Under the pieces are notes generated by a model. It was not told the DNA's origin and searched no databases. It saw only the letters and a program-made list of their open reading frames with translations. Below are positions 15,558 to 24,440 of a stretch of DNA of 58,741 nt, in pieces (positions within the stretch are counted from its first letter, which is position 1; each line of letters begins with the position of its first letter). The translations under genes and the position numbers were made by a program. This DNA comes from Rhizobium esperanzae (GTDB lineage: Bacteria > Pseudomonadota > Alphaproteobacteria > Rhizobiales > Rhizobiaceae). Where the stretch lies: positions 1-58,741 of the forward strand of contig NZ_JACIFY010000028.1 of assembly GCF_014197615.1 (NCBI RefSeq). The letters run 5' to 3'.

Positions 15558-16480
15558 ACTGGAAGCTCATTGCCGCTGTCATCGTCGGGCTCATCACCGG
15601 CGTTCTGCTGTACTTCTGGACCGAGAGCGTCAAGAACGAGCAGGTGGCCTATGCCTTCATGCGGCTCCAGCCCGACCGCAAGGTGACGAGAGGACAGGCG
15701 ATCACGCCTGACATGCTCGCCGAACCGGTGATGCTGCCGGAAAGCTTCGGGGCCTTGGCCAAACTCGCGGTACCGGCGGCGAGCGCCTACCGGGAATGGC
15801 TGAAGGATCGGACGGCCGCGGCCGACATTCCGGCCGGCTCGGTGCTGCTCTTCCAGTATTTCGACGACAATGACGGCGGGCGCCTGACGACGATGATCGC
15901 GCCCGGAAAGCGGGCGCTGACCCTGCCTGTCAACGCCGCTGCTGCGGTCGGCCACTTCGTCGAGCCCGGCAGCTATGTCGATATTCTCGGCACCGTCGAT
16001 GAGCCGGTCGAGCCGGTTGCACCCCCGGCTGCCACCCAACCGGGAGCGCCTGCCGTTCCCGGTCAGGCACCTGCAGCAGCCGGTCAGCCACAGGCTCCGG
16101 CCCAGCCGCCCTCACCGGTCGAGCAGATGCTGAAGAACTACCTGACCCAATATCCAGGCGCCGACGAGAACGACGTCAACGCCTACCGCAAACAGGCGCA
16201 GGATTATAAACTCGGCATCAGCTCGCGGACCCGCGTCGTTACCCGCACCTTCCTGCAGAATGTCAAAGTGCTGGCCGTCGGCGCGGCGACGACGGCGGAA
16301 GGCGCGGTCACCAAGGCCAACAGCACCTACAACAACGTGACCGTCGAAGTGACGCCGGCCGAAGCCGAGATGCTGATCTTTGCGCTCGGCCAATCGAACG
16401 GCAGCCTCAACCTCGTGCTGCGCAATCCGGCCGACAATACCGTCGAGGACCTGCCGAGCATCAACTGGACGCGCATGTGA
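15554..16480 (+). CDS. cpaB: CpaB/RcpC-like Flp pilus assembly protein
   Basis: The 308-residue protein starts MNWKLIAAVIVGLITGVLLYFW, a single membrane anchor. It then has a SAF-like domain (GKRALTLPVNAAAAVGHFVEPGSYVDILGTV) characteristic of CpaB/RcpC. A Pro/Ala-rich linker occupies about residues 155-190, and the end (TPAEAEMLIFALGQSNGSLNLVLRNPAD) is the usual RcpC end. The start codon overlaps the previous stop region by four bases. In the family the protein assists the outer-membrane pore, which is not encoded here. Confidence 0.88.
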   Translation: MNWKLIAAVIVGLITGVLLYFWTESVKNEQVAYAFMRLQPDRKVTRGQAITPDMLAEPVMLPESFGALAKLAVPAASAYREWLKDRTAAADIPAGSVLLFQYFDDNDGGRLTTMIAPGKRALTLPVNAAAAVGHFVEPGSYVDILGTVDEPVEPVAPPAATQPGAPAVPGQAPAAAGQPQAPAQPPSPVEQMLKNYLTQYPGADENDVNAYRKQAQDYKLGISSRTRVVTRTFLQNVKVLAVGAATTAEGAVTKANSTYNNVTVEVTPAEAEMLIFALGQSNGSLNLVLRNPADNTVEDLPSINWTRM

Positions 16481-16500
16481 CGGTCGCGGGGGAGTGAGCC

Positions 16501-18399
16501 ATGCTGTTGAAGATTTCCTATGAGGACGGCAGCGGGCGGGAGGTGATCCCGCTTTCGTCGAACGAGACCTATTTCGTCGGCGAAAGCAGCACGCTTTCGC
16601 TGCCGGCCGGCGCCGGGGTCGTGCGGCTGCGCGGCAGCCATGTTTCCTCGCCGCAATTCGTGCTGCGCAAATCCGGCCTGGGCTGGTCGGTGCAGCATCA
16701 TGGCCGCAATCCGACGCGGGTCGACGACCAGCCGCTGAGGGCCGGTACGCCGGTGGCGGTCTCGGCCGGCATGTCGATCTGGGTGCCGAATGTCACGATT
16801 GAACTTGTTGAACCAGCGGCGGCTCAGGAAGCGGTGACGCAGTTTCCGGACCAGGAGCGGGTGCTGGCGTTGCAGATGGAGATCCATGAGCGATTGCTAA
16901 AAGACACGCAATATGACCGGCTGGTGAAGTCTTCGGATTTCGGGCGCGAGGATACGCGAAACCGCATCCGCGAGCGGCTCGACATGTTCATCAAGGAGGC
17001 GCTGGACGCAGCACCGCAGGATCTCGTCATCCTCGTCATCAAGAACGCCGTCTATCGGTGGCTGGCCAAACGCATCGCCCGCACCGGCCGGCGCGACGCC
17101 TCGTCGAATGCGGCGAGCCTCGCGCGCGAGGAGCAAGACAATCGCCGGCTCTTCGATGTTGGCAAGGCGCTGATCTCGGCGCTGCAGCTGAAGCTCAATT
17201 TCGAATCCACCCGTTCCGACTTCGCCCAGCTCGACACGCGGTTCAGCGCCGCCTTCCAGTCCCGGCAGGCGCTCTTCAATGCGGGCGACCGTTACGAGAT
17301 CGCCCATATGCATCTGCGCTCCAATATCGAGGAGCTGATGTATCGCTGGGGCACGATCTCGGAGCTGATGGATCTCGACGTCATCTCGGAAATCATGGTG
17401 ACGCGTTACGACGAGATCTACGTCGAAAAATTCGGCCTGCTGGAACGCTATCCTTTCGCCTTTGCCAATGAGCGGCAGCTGATGAAGGTGATCGAGCGCA
17501 TCGCCGTCGATTCCAACCGCTCGATCAACGAGAGCGAGGCGATGGCCGACTTCCGCATGCCGGACGGTTCGCGCGTCAACGCCGTCATTCCGCCGTTGGC
17601 GGTCAAGGGCGCTTGCCTGACCATCCGCAAATTCGGCGGCAAGTCGCGGCTCGACATCAGCAAGCTGGTGACCGCGGGGGCGCTCAGCGAACCGATGCGC
17701 GCCTTCCTCGAAGCGGCGGTGCGTGCCCGCAAGAATATCGTCGTCTCGGGCGGCACCGGCTCCGGCAAGACGACGCTCTTGAACAGCCTGTCACAGTTCA
17801 TCCCGATCGGCGAGCGCGTCGTTGCCGTCGAGGACACGTCCGAACTGCAGCTCGACGGCATCCATGTCGTCTATCTGCAATCGCGGCCGAAGACGGCCGA
17901 ATCCGAAACCAGCGTCACCATCCGCGATCTCGTGCGCAATGCGCTGCGCATGCGCCCCGACCGCATCATCGTCGGCGAGTGCCGCGGGGCCGAGGCGATC
18001 GACATGCTGCAGGCGATGAACACCGGCCATGCCGGCTCGATGACGACGGCGCATGCCAACACGCCGCAGGACATGATGACCCGCCTGGAGGTGATGGTGC
18101 TGCAGGGCCAGAGTTCGCTGCCCGTCATGGCGATCCGCCAGCAGATCGTCGCCGCCGTTGAACTCGTCGTGCAGCTCAACCGCCTGGAAAGCGGCCGGCG
18201 CGCGGTGACCGAAATATCCGAGGTGATCGGCATCGATCCGGATACCGGCCTCGTCATCGTCGAGCCGATCTTCCATCTGGTCGGCCGCGCCGGCGGCCAG
18301 GCGGTGCATGCCTTTACCGGCTACCTGCCGAGTTTCGTCGCCGAACTCGTCGAGTTCGGGGAAGACGGCGAAATCGAAAAACTCGATATGTTCGTGTAG
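16501..18399 (+). CDS. tadA: CpaF/TadA ATPase with N-terminal FHA-like domain
   Basis: The 632-residue protein is a fusion. Residues about 1-110 resemble an FHA fold (YFVGESSTL..., RLRGSHVSSPQFVLR, W-x-V-Q-H-H-G-R-N-P-T-R-V-D). The remainder is CpaF/TadA with N1D segment, Walker A SGGTGSGKTT (about 417-426), VAVEDTSEL and RMRPDRIIVGECRGAEA. Typical CpaF is shorter and lacks FHA. The motor would power pilus assembly; the FHA part suggests control by phosphothreonine or by protein contact. An FHA membrane protein is encoded three genes downstream. Confidence 0.88.
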   Translation: MLLKISYEDGSGREVIPLSSNETYFVGESSTLSLPAGAGVVRLRGSHVSSPQFVLRKSGLGWSVQHHGRNPTRVDDQPLRAGTPVAVSAGMSIWVPNVTIELVEPAAAQEAVTQFPDQERVLALQMEIHERLLKDTQYDRLVKSSDFGREDTRNRIRERLDMFIKEALDAAPQDLVILVIKNAVYRWLAKRIARTGRRDASSNAASLAREEQDNRRLFDVGKALISALQLKLNFESTRSDFAQLDTRFSAAFQSRQALFNAGDRYEIAHMHLRSNIEELMYRWGTISELMDLDVISEIMVTRYDEIYVEKFGLLERYPFAFANERQLMKVIERIAVDSNRSINESEAMADFRMPDGSRVNAVIPPLAVKGACLTIRKFGGKSRLDISKLVTAGALSEPMRAFLEAAVRARKNIVVSGGTGSGKTTLLNSLSQFIPIGERVVAVEDTSELQLDGIHVVYLQSRPKTAESETSVTIRDLVRNALRMRPDRIIVGECRGAEAIDMLQAMNTGHAGSMTTAHANTPQDMMTRLEVMVLQGQSSLPVMAIRQQIVAAVELVVQLNRLESGRRAVTEISEVIGIDPDTGLVIVEPIFHLVGRAGGQAVHAFTGYLPSFVAELVEFGEDGEIEKLDMFV

Positions 18400-18510
18400 A
18401 GCGGTTCAGCGTTTCACGGACGCCCAGAACCGCTCTAAGTTTTTGTTTTTACGCAATTCTGGACGGAAAACCGCTTCGCACTTTTCCTGGAATTGCTTTG
18501 AGGGGGAAGC
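18397..18510. repeat. Rhizobial interspersed palindromic element within the Tad operon
   Basis: An 11-base inverted repeat (TAGAGCGGTTC 18397-18407 with GAACCGCTCTA 18427-18437) overlaps the tadA stop codon. A T-rich segment and a second module (CGGACGGAAAACCGC...) follow. Such elements are common between genes of rhizobia. It separates tadA from tadB within one transcription direction and could moderate mRNA stability. Confidence 0.65.
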
Positions 18511-18511
18511 C

Positions 18512-19375
18512 ATGGATATCAGCATTCTGCAGATCTTTACGGTCGCCCTCGGCGCGGTGACCGCGGGGCTGCTGGTCTGGGGCGCGCCGGTGCGCTGGCC
18601 GGCGCCGCTCTTGCGGGCGACCGAACGCGATATCGCGCTTGCCAGCGAGGCGGCCCAGGTCTTCGGGCGCGATGCGGTGCCGCCCTATACGATGATCCTT
18701 GCCTACGGCATCACGGCGGTGGTCGTCTTTGCCGTGGTCTCGCTGATCTTCGGGCCGATCTTCGGCATCGTCCTTGCCATCCCGGTCGCCTTCTTCCTGC
18801 CCAAGGCGATGATCCGCTATTTCCTGCAGCGCCGCTGGCTGCAGATCGAATCCCAGCTTCCCTATGCCGTCGACCAGATCGTCTCGGCGGTGCGCACCGG
18901 CAAGCCGCTCGCCGTCGCCGTCAATGCGGTGGCCGATACCGGCCAGATGCCGTCCTCGCGCGAGTTCGAGCGCATCGCCCGCGAACAAAAGCTCGGCATC
19001 GGCCTGGTCGAGGCGCTCGACCGCCACGGCCGCACCGTGCCGAGCCTGCACTTCAAGATGGTCGATGCGGCGCTGGGCCTCTTTGCCCGCCAGGGCGGCG
19101 ACATATCCGAGCCGCTGACGGAAATGTCGAAATCCTTCAAGGAAATCTGGAAGCTCGACCAGAAGATCAGCACCTCGTCGTCGCAGGCGCGGATGAACTT
19201 CCGCGTCGTCAACGGCGGCGCGCTGTTCATGATCCTGATGATCTTCTTCGGTCAGCCGGAGCTGATCGACAAGGTGTTCGGCAACGCCATCGGCATCGTC
19301 ATCGCGATCGTCGGCGCCATTCTCTATGCCACCGGCTTCTTCTGGATGCGCTCGATGATGAAGGTGTCGGTATGA
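18512..19375 (+). CDS. tadB: TadB-like inner-membrane platform protein
   Basis: The 287-residue protein has N-terminal membrane segments, a cytoplasmic T2SSF domain (QLPYAVDQIVSAVRTGKPLAVAVNAVADTG ... FKEIWKLDQKISTSSSQARMNFRVV) and two C-terminal membrane segments. This is the TadB half of the Tad platform, working with TadC and the TadA motor. ATG 18512 has a strong AGGGGGAAG ribosome site and sits after the palindromic element. It overlaps tadC (ATGATG). Confidence 0.92.
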   Translation: MDISILQIFTVALGAVTAGLLVWGAPVRWPAPLLRATERDIALASEAAQVFGRDAVPPYTMILAYGITAVVVFAVVSLIFGPIFGIVLAIPVAFFLPKAMIRYFLQRRWLQIESQLPYAVDQIVSAVRTGKPLAVAVNAVADTGQMPSSREFERIAREQKLGIGLVEALDRHGRTVPSLHFKMVDAALGLFARQGGDISEPLTEMSKSFKEIWKLDQKISTSSSQARMNFRVVNGGALFMILMIFFGQPELIDKVFGNAIGIVIAIVGAILYATGFFWMRSMMKVSV

Positions 19376-20277
19376 TGTCGCAGATCCCGCTCGCCCTGAT
19401 CGCCATTGTCTTTGCCGGCATCACCGCGGCGCTCATCGTCTGGTGGATCGGCGATCTGCTCGGCAGCATCCAGGTGGTGCGCCGCTCCCATGGCGGCGAT
19501 GGGCCGCCGCCCAATATCGTCGACAGCATCGGCATGCGTACGCCGGTCGAATTCGTGCTCGCCCATTTCGAGCCGGTTCTTGCCGATTACGGCGCGCAGC
19601 TCGAGCAGAAGCTGATCTATGGCGGCCGCCCGTTCGGCGGGGTGACGGGACGGGAATATATCGCCCTTCTCGTCGTCATGAGCCTGTTCGGCTTCGTCCT
19701 GCTCGGCGTGCTGTTCGGCATTGCCAGCGGCAGCATCATCGGCGGGCTGGTGGCCGGGCTGATCCTCGGCCTGATCCCGGCCATCTATTTCTGGGTGGTC
19801 GCCGACGACAAGATGCAGGACCGCAAGGAGCGCATTTCACGCGAATTTCCCTATTTCCTCGATCTCGTCGTCATGACCCAGCAGGCGCAGGCGACGCTGC
19901 CGGAAAGCCTCAGGCTTTATGCCGAGGCGGCCCCCGGCACTGTGATGAGCGAAGAGATCGACCAGACGCTGAAGGACGTGGCGCTCGGCACCGGCATGGT
20001 CGAGGCGCTGCAGCGCCTGGAGCGGCGGATGACCGCCGAAGAGGTGGTGCGGGTCATCCGCGCGGTGATCCAGGGTGAGGTCGAGGGAAGCAACCGCGTC
20101 GAGCTGTTGCGCGAACATGCGCGCGACCTGCGCTTCCGCCGCTGGGAGAAAGCCGACCGGGCCAGCGAAAAGCTGAAAGCCAAGATCGTCATGCCGGCGA
20201 TGATGATCGTCGTGTCGATCCTGCTTCTGGTGTTGGCGCCGGCAATTGTCGAGATGATGTCGAGTGGGATGTTCTGA
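19372..20277 (+). CDS. tadC: TadC-like inner-membrane platform protein
   Basis: The 301-residue protein has the T2SSF domain of TadC (YFLDLVVMTQQAQATLPESLRLYAEAAPG...LAEALGTGMVEALQRLERRM-like region) flanked by membrane segments near 5-25, 95-145 and 270-295. The start overlaps the tadB stop by four bases, showing translational coupling. It pairs with TadB to form the platform. Confidence 0.92.
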   Translation: MMSQIPLALIAIVFAGITAALIVWWIGDLLGSIQVVRRSHGGDGPPPNIVDSIGMRTPVEFVLAHFEPVLADYGAQLEQKLIYGGRPFGGVTGREYIALLVVMSLFGFVLLGVLFGIASGSIIGGLVAGLILGLIPAIYFWVVADDKMQDRKERISREFPYFLDLVVMTQQAQATLPESLRLYAEAAPGTVMSEEIDQTLKDVALGTGMVEALQRLERRMTAEEVVRVIRAVIQGEVEGSNRVELLREHARDLRFRRWEKADRASEKLKAKIVMPAMMIVVSILLLVLAPAIVEMMSSGMF

Positions 20278-20279
20278 TC

Positions 20280-21155
20280 ATGGCCTTTTCCTTTTTTCGC
20301 GGAAACAAACCCAGCCTGCTGCAGACCGGTCCCGGCGGCCAGAGCCGCAGCCATGTGCTCGACCGGGCGGAAATGTCGATCGGCCGCGCCGCCAACGCCG
20401 ATATCGTCGTCGACGACCCGTTCCTGGCGCCGATCCATGCGCGCATCGAAAAACAGAGCGACGGCGGCTTCATCATCCGCCGCATGGGGCTGAACCCGAT
20501 TATGCTGCGCGGCGAAGCGCTGCTGCAGACGGCCTCGCTGAAAACCGGCGACAGTTTCCGTCTCGGCAAGGACGTCGAATTCCAGTTTCTGGAAAAGGCC
20601 CCCGCCAAGGAGGCGCCGAAGAAGGAGGCCGCCAAGGCGGGCGACACCAAGCCGAAGAAGCCGCTCCTCAAGCAGCCGGCCTTCCTCGCGGGCATGGGGC
20701 TCGTCTATCTCGCCATCGTCGGCATCATCGGCTACGCAATCCTTTCCGGCGGCGAGAGCGCCGAGAGCGGCCCGACGGCCGAACGCATCAATGCGGAGGC
20801 CGCCCGCATCCCGACCTGCATCAAGAATGCCAGGCGCATGCGCCAGGTTTCCGAGCAAAGCTTCAATGGTGCGGTCGGCGGCCGCGTCGGCCGCGATGGC
20901 GAGGCGACCTATGCGGCCCTTTCGCTAGCCGCCGAACCCTCCGACGACGCCGCCCTCGCAAAGGCCGCCGAACCGATCGTCGAGGCCTATAAACGCACGG
21001 CGCTCGCGGCCCTTGCCTCGGAAAATCGCGGCAACAACACGCTGGCGCAGAGCCTCTACCAGCAGACCTACGATCTCGTTCCCGACATCAACTGCTCGGC
21101 GGCGCGTTTCGCGCTGCAGCGGCGAGCGGCCACGAAGCCGCCGGCGCGGCGGTGA
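20280..21155 (+). CDS. FHA-domain membrane protein of the Tad locus
   Basis: The 291-residue protein has an N-terminal FHA domain (about 20-105). It includes MSIGRAANADIVVDD (the GR and downstream Ser/Asn-type positions are partly changed), HARIE and a LNPIMLRGEAL strand. A Lys/Glu/Ala-rich linker follows, then one membrane segment (about 140-160) and a periplasmic tail with two cysteines. FHA domains bind phosphothreonine peptides. It starts two bases after tadC and so closes the operon. Together with the FHA-like part of the TadA motor it suggests phosphorylation-dependent control. Confidence 0.82.
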   Translation: MAFSFFRGNKPSLLQTGPGGQSRSHVLDRAEMSIGRAANADIVVDDPFLAPIHARIEKQSDGGFIIRRMGLNPIMLRGEALLQTASLKTGDSFRLGKDVEFQFLEKAPAKEAPKKEAAKAGDTKPKKPLLKQPAFLAGMGLVYLAIVGIIGYAILSGGESAESGPTAERINAEAARIPTCIKNARRMRQVSEQSFNGAVGGRVGRDGEATYAALSLAAEPSDDAALAKAAEPIVEAYKRTALAALASENRGNNTLAQSLYQQTYDLVPDINCSAARFALQRRAATKPPARR

Positions 21156-21239
21156 ATGCTGGTTCGGTGCAGCTGCTCGTAGCCCACGCGCCAATGACCA
21201 CTGTCGGCCCATGCGGACTTCACGGCCGCCCATTTCCCG

Positions 21240-21674
21240 CTACTCAAGAACTCTGTTCTTCCGCCCGAGAGACTGAGATTCTGAAAAAATCGATGGGGTG
21301 CGCACAACCTGCTCGAACCCGGTAGCAGTGAAGCTAACCACCCCTACATCAAGCTCAACCCGGTAGTCCCAGCAAACAAACTTTCCGTTCGGCGATAGCT
21401 GCCTGTTTTGCCGAGTAATGTCCAGAATCGTGGTGTCACCCTGCATTTGCCAGTCTAGCGACATCTTGAGATCAGAGATGTTCTGAAACTCCAAGGTGCA
21501 GGGAGCCACGTCCCATCCTCGCAATTCTGTCTGTGTCCTGTGCCATTTGAAGATGTAATCGATGTCGAAGCTGATCGTGAAATTTGCTTGGGGGAACGTG
21601 ATCGAGTAGACAGTGGCATCATGCCAACCCATCTCGGCGAAATCCACATCTGAATAGATAGTCCGATAGGTCAT
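21240..21674 (-). CDS. Hypothetical protein with N-terminal WHDATVYSI motif
   Basis: The 144-residue soluble protein begins with an acidic segment and 'GWHDATVYSITF', a pattern found at the start of several small uncharacterised beta-sheet proteins, some of which are immunity-like. I do not recognise a named domain. Its GC content and codon use are lower than in the Tad genes, suggesting a later acquisition. No toxin partner is visible nearby. Confidence 0.6.
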   Translation of the reverse strand: MTYRTIYSDVDFAEMGWHDATVYSITFPQANFTISFDIDYIFKWHRTQTELRGWDVAPCTLEFQNISDLKMSLDWQMQGDTTILDITRQNRQLSPNGKFVCWDYRVELDVGVVSFTATGFEQVVRTPSIFSESQSLGRKNRVLE

Positions 21675-21988
21675 TGCTTTTCACCAAAAGAGAAAGGGCT
21701 GCTTGGTTTGATAGCAGGACTTCTGCAATGACCGCTACTGGCGCGAAGCCAGCAAGGATTGGGTTTGCAGCGTCGTACGTCCGGCACACTCGCCTCGTCC
21801 TTCGAGGCCCCTGCGGGGCACCTCAAGGATGAGGCTCTCTTGAACCCCGGCGCTACGTTCTCCGACCCGCGATTTGTATATGGACCGTCGGACAGGTCAG
21901 GCGAGGTTAGGAACGCCTCAACATCCGCAGAGCATCTGGCATCCGCCCGCCGACCCTGCCATAATTGGGTCTCATCGGGGGAGGCAGC
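21675..21988. other. Intergenic region with a rhizobial palindrome
   Basis: No gene is seen in these 314 bases. An imperfect inverted repeat (CCTCGTCCTTCGAGG with CCTCAAGGATGAGG, 21793-21834, GCGGGG centre) is the common rhizobial intergenic type. The segment 21960-21988 carries the ribosome site for the SDR gene. Confidence 0.6.
21793..21834. repeat. Interspersed inverted repeat
   Basis: The arms CCTCGTCCTTCGAGG and CCTCAAGGATGAGG pair with G-U pairs and one bulge around CCCCTGCGGGG-like centre. The form and location between genes fit the palindromic intergenic repeats of rhizobia. Confidence 0.6.
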
Positions 21989-22762
21989 ATGATGCAGAAG
22001 AATGCGCCGGACTTCAGCCTTGCGGGCAAGGTGACTTTGGTGACGGGAGCGAGCCGTGGCATCGGCGGGGCTTGCGCGCTTGCCTGTGCTGCGGCGGGCT
22101 CCGATATTGTTTTGGGGGTCCGCGATGTCGCAGCCGCGGGGGATCTGGTTGCCGAAATCGAGGGTGCGGGACGCAAAGTTCTCGCTGTTGAACTGGAGCT
22201 TCCCAACAAGGCCCATATCGCGCAAGCCGTCGACGCGGCGTTAGCGGCATTTGGCCGGATCGATGTCCTCGTCAACAATGTCGGCGTGGCGCCCGGCAAT
22301 CTTGCGGAACTCGTCGAGGAGAAGGACCTTGACGAGATCCTCGATGTCAACATCAAGGGCACTTTTCTGATGACGCAGGCGGTCGGGCGGCAGATGATCA
22401 AGCGCAATCAGGGCCGGATCATCAATATCAGCTCCCAGGCCGGCACCGTGGCCCTGCGCGGCGAGGCAATCTATTGCATGAGCAAGGCGGCAATCAATCA
22501 CCTGACGCGCTGCCTCGCAGCCGAATGGGCAGCCTATAATGTCACCGTAAACACCGTATCGCCGACCTTCATCCACACGGATGGTACGGCCCCTTTTCTA
22601 TCCGATCCCGCCAATCGCAAAGCGACGCTCGATCATATTCCCCTCGGCCGGATCGGCGAAACCGATGATGTGGTCGGTGCCGTCGTCTTCCTGGCGTCGC
22701 CGGCGGCAAGCCTGATCACCGGCGCGAACCTGCTGGTGGACGGTGGGTGGTCGGTCGCCTGA
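21989..22762 (+). CDS. SDR-family oxidoreductase
   Basis: The 257-residue protein has all classical SDR features: TGASRGIGGA (cofactor loop, about 16-25), NNVG, a Ser (INISSQAG), the YxxxK catalytic pair (YCMSKAA) and the C-terminal LLVDGGWSVA. It is a NAD(P)-dependent dehydrogenase or reductase, with alcohol, sugar or polyol substrates possible. The start at 21989 follows a GGGGGAGG ribosome site. It stands alone, and its partner pathway is not visible. Confidence 0.9.
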   Translation: MMQKNAPDFSLAGKVTLVTGASRGIGGACALACAAAGSDIVLGVRDVAAAGDLVAEIEGAGRKVLAVELELPNKAHIAQAVDAALAAFGRIDVLVNNVGVAPGNLAELVEEKDLDEILDVNIKGTFLMTQAVGRQMIKRNQGRIINISSQAGTVALRGEAIYCMSKAAINHLTRCLAAEWAAYNVTVNTVSPTFIHTDGTAPFLSDPANRKATLDHIPLGRIGETDDVVGAVVFLASPAASLITGANLLVDGGWSVA

Positions 22763-22773
22763 GGCGAAGCACA

Positions 22774-23289
22774 TCAGCGGTAAAGGCGATCCGATGCGGC
22801 AGTTAAAGCCTGTCGCGCTTTCAACGATAACACCAAGGTCATAGGGTTGGCGGGCGACGCGACGAACCCATAGCGCTCGTAAAAGGCTTTAGCTTCGTCG
22901 GAGACTGCGTGAACCAGAAGGCCGCGAATGCCCATGATATGCGCCGCCTGCCCTGTGCGCAAAACGGCGTCTTGCAACAGCGCGGCTCCGACGCCTTTTC
23001 CCTGCCAGTTCCGATCGATAGCAAGACGACCAAGCACCGCCATGGGAACGGGGTCCGGCATATTGCGTCGGATCGTTCCCGGTGCGTGCGAGACCGCAAG
23101 CGCCCCCGATGACAGGCAATAGTAGCCGATGACACGCTCGCCCTCGCAGACCACATAGGTTCGCGATGCGCCGCTGACCTGATTGGCCCGCGCGCGGCGG
23201 CGCAGCCATTCATCGAGACTATCGTGCCCGCTGTTGAATAGTTGGAGATCGTGCGCTTCGCCGAGAAGCGCCGGCGGTGACAACATCAC
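22774..23289 (-). CDS. GNAT-type acetyltransferase toxin (TacT/AtaT-like)
   Basis: The 171-residue GNAT protein has the acetyl-CoA loop RNWQGKGVGAALLQDA (about 94-109) and the C-terminal YERYGF. Toxins of this type acetylate aminoacyl-tRNA and block translation. It is paired with an upstream DUF1778 gene, overlapping it by four bases, which is the standard antitoxin-first order. The N-terminal FNSGHDSLDEWLRRRARANQVSGASRTYV segment is typical of this toxin family. Confidence 0.9.
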   Translation of the reverse strand: MMLSPPALLGEAHDLQLFNSGHDSLDEWLRRRARANQVSGASRTYVVCEGERVIGYYCLSSGALAVSHAPGTIRRNMPDPVPMAVLGRLAIDRNWQGKGVGAALLQDAVLRTGQAAHIMGIRGLLVHAVSDEAKAFYERYGFVASPANPMTLVLSLKARQALTAASDRLYR

Positions 23290-23570
23290 GGCTGCCAGGG
23301 TTTGGGAGCATTCATCAGCCGTTCGAAACCTTCGCCGCTTGGCGGCTGGTCGAGGACGGCCAGATAGTGTTTATAGCTGTCCGGATCGACTTGCACCAAT
23401 GTCTGGTCGAGAAGCGCGTCTTCGGCGGCGCGGCGCGAGGCGTCGATCATGAAATCCGACCGGGTTTTCCCGTGAGCCTTGGCTGCACGGTCGATCAGGC
23501 CGCGAATGTCGTCACGCACCTTCAAATTGACGGCGCGTTTATGGGTATCGGTCGCGTTTTTGCTGGCCAT
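23286..23570 (-). CDS. DUF1778 ribbon-helix-helix antitoxin
   Basis: The 94-residue protein has a ribbon-helix-helix start (RAVNLKVRDDIRGLIDRAAKAHGKTRSDFMIDASRRAAEDALLDQ, about 10-55) and a C-terminal arm (DPDSYKHYLAVLDQPPS...) that occupies the toxin in TacA-like antitoxins. ATG 23570 has an AGGA ribosome site; upstream extension is unlikely. A perfect palindrome, the likely autorepression site, lies 35 bases upstream. Confidence 0.9.
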   Translation of the reverse strand: MASKNATDTHKRAVNLKVRDDIRGLIDRAAKAHGKTRSDFMIDASRRAAEDALLDQTLVQVDPDSYKHYLAVLDQPPSGEGFERLMNAPKPWQP

Positions 23571-23604
23571 GGTTTTTTCCTTTGAGGTCAGCATACCAAG
23601 GCGC

Positions 23605-23619
23605 ATACACAATGTGTAT
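23605..23619. promoter_or_regulatory. Palindromic operator of the toxin-antitoxin pair
   Basis: ATACACA-A-TGTGTAT is a perfect 7-1-7 palindrome located 35 bases upstream of the antitoxin start. Ribbon-helix-helix antitoxins bind such sites to repress their own operon. Confidence 0.65.
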
Positions 23620-23687
23620 CTATTTTGCGGCGTTGCGGTTCGATTGATTGCGGGTTCTGCTACAAAGCTGGAAGATCGTGGTTCTGC

Positions 23688-24014
23688 CTAGTGCGACGCT
23701 CTCTCGCCGAACAGAAACCCTATTAAAAGAAGGGAACTGAAAGACAGAAGCCAAGCTGTCCATGCGATGGCGGCTGCCTTGCGCAATGGACGAAACTCGT
23801 CGGCAACGTAGTACCTGTCGAAGCGGTTGCGCCTGCGTGCTTGCCGTTCCCGCCAGTCAAGGTCATGGTCTTCCGGCTTATCTATCAGACAGCCGGTCTT
23901 AATGAGCACCCTGATTATCACCCAAAAAATGACAGCGAAGCTTACGAGACACGCGCCGAAGCAGGTCCCAACTATTAACTTCAAGATGAGCGGTTGACCG
24001 GCCATTCCTAGCAC
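23688..24014 (-). CDS. Small membrane protein, unknown function
   Basis: The 108-residue protein has two hydrophobic segments (about 10-36 and 80-100) around a highly charged central part (WRERQARRRNRFDRY). It begins with GTG at 24014, directly after the stop of the upstream gene; ATG 24005 is an alternative. I do not recognise the family. It probably forms a two-gene unit with the gene at 24015. Confidence 0.55.
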   Translation of the reverse strand: MLGMAGQPLILKLIVGTCFGACLVSFAVIFWVIIRVLIKTGCLIDKPEDHDLDWRERQARRRNRFDRYYVADEFRPLRKAAAIAWTAWLLSFSSLLLIGFLFGERASH

Positions 24015-24440
24015 TCAAGCTTCTGCGATGCGCAGGGTCTTGCAAACCACCGCCGTTGACGTGCCGTTGACGAAGCCGATGATGGACAAAAACTGAAACC
24101 TATCTCGATCGATTATTTTCCTTATATCTTCCTGAAGATATTGGAGGCCTGCCTGCCCCTGAAACAATGCGTTCCATCCCGCATCTACCGACTGCGAAGC
24201 CGGCACATTTTCGACGCTCCAGATGAAAATATCGATGACTATCGAATCATCCCAAATTTGCCCGAGGGAAATTTCTTGAACCCCCTCATACGAGAGTTTT
24301 ACTTCCGTTCCATCAACTCTCCTTAAAGTCAAAAGAAGCCGGCGTCGGTTCACAAACTCCAACGAAATCAATCTAGCATCGTGGGCTCTGGCGCCAAGAA
24401 GCATCCCGTCGTCATCGTTTCTCCATGCGATTTCTTTCAT
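24015..24440 (-). CDS. Hypothetical soluble protein
   Basis: The 141-residue protein starts at ATG 24440 with an AGGAG ribosome site about 8 bases upstream. The sequence is mixed alpha/beta with 'GARAHDARLISLEFVNRRRLLLTLRRVDGTEVKLSYEGVQEI', similar in style to the small protein at 21240 (an early H-D-A motif followed by beta strands). Function unknown. It lies directly before the small membrane protein gene. Confidence 0.6.
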   Translation of the reverse strand: MKEIAWRNDDDGMLLGARAHDARLISLEFVNRRRLLLTLRRVDGTEVKLSYEGVQEISLGQIWDDSIVIDIFIWSVENVPASQSVDAGWNALFQGQAGLQYLQEDIRKIIDRDRFQFLSIIGFVNGTSTAVVCKTLRIAEA

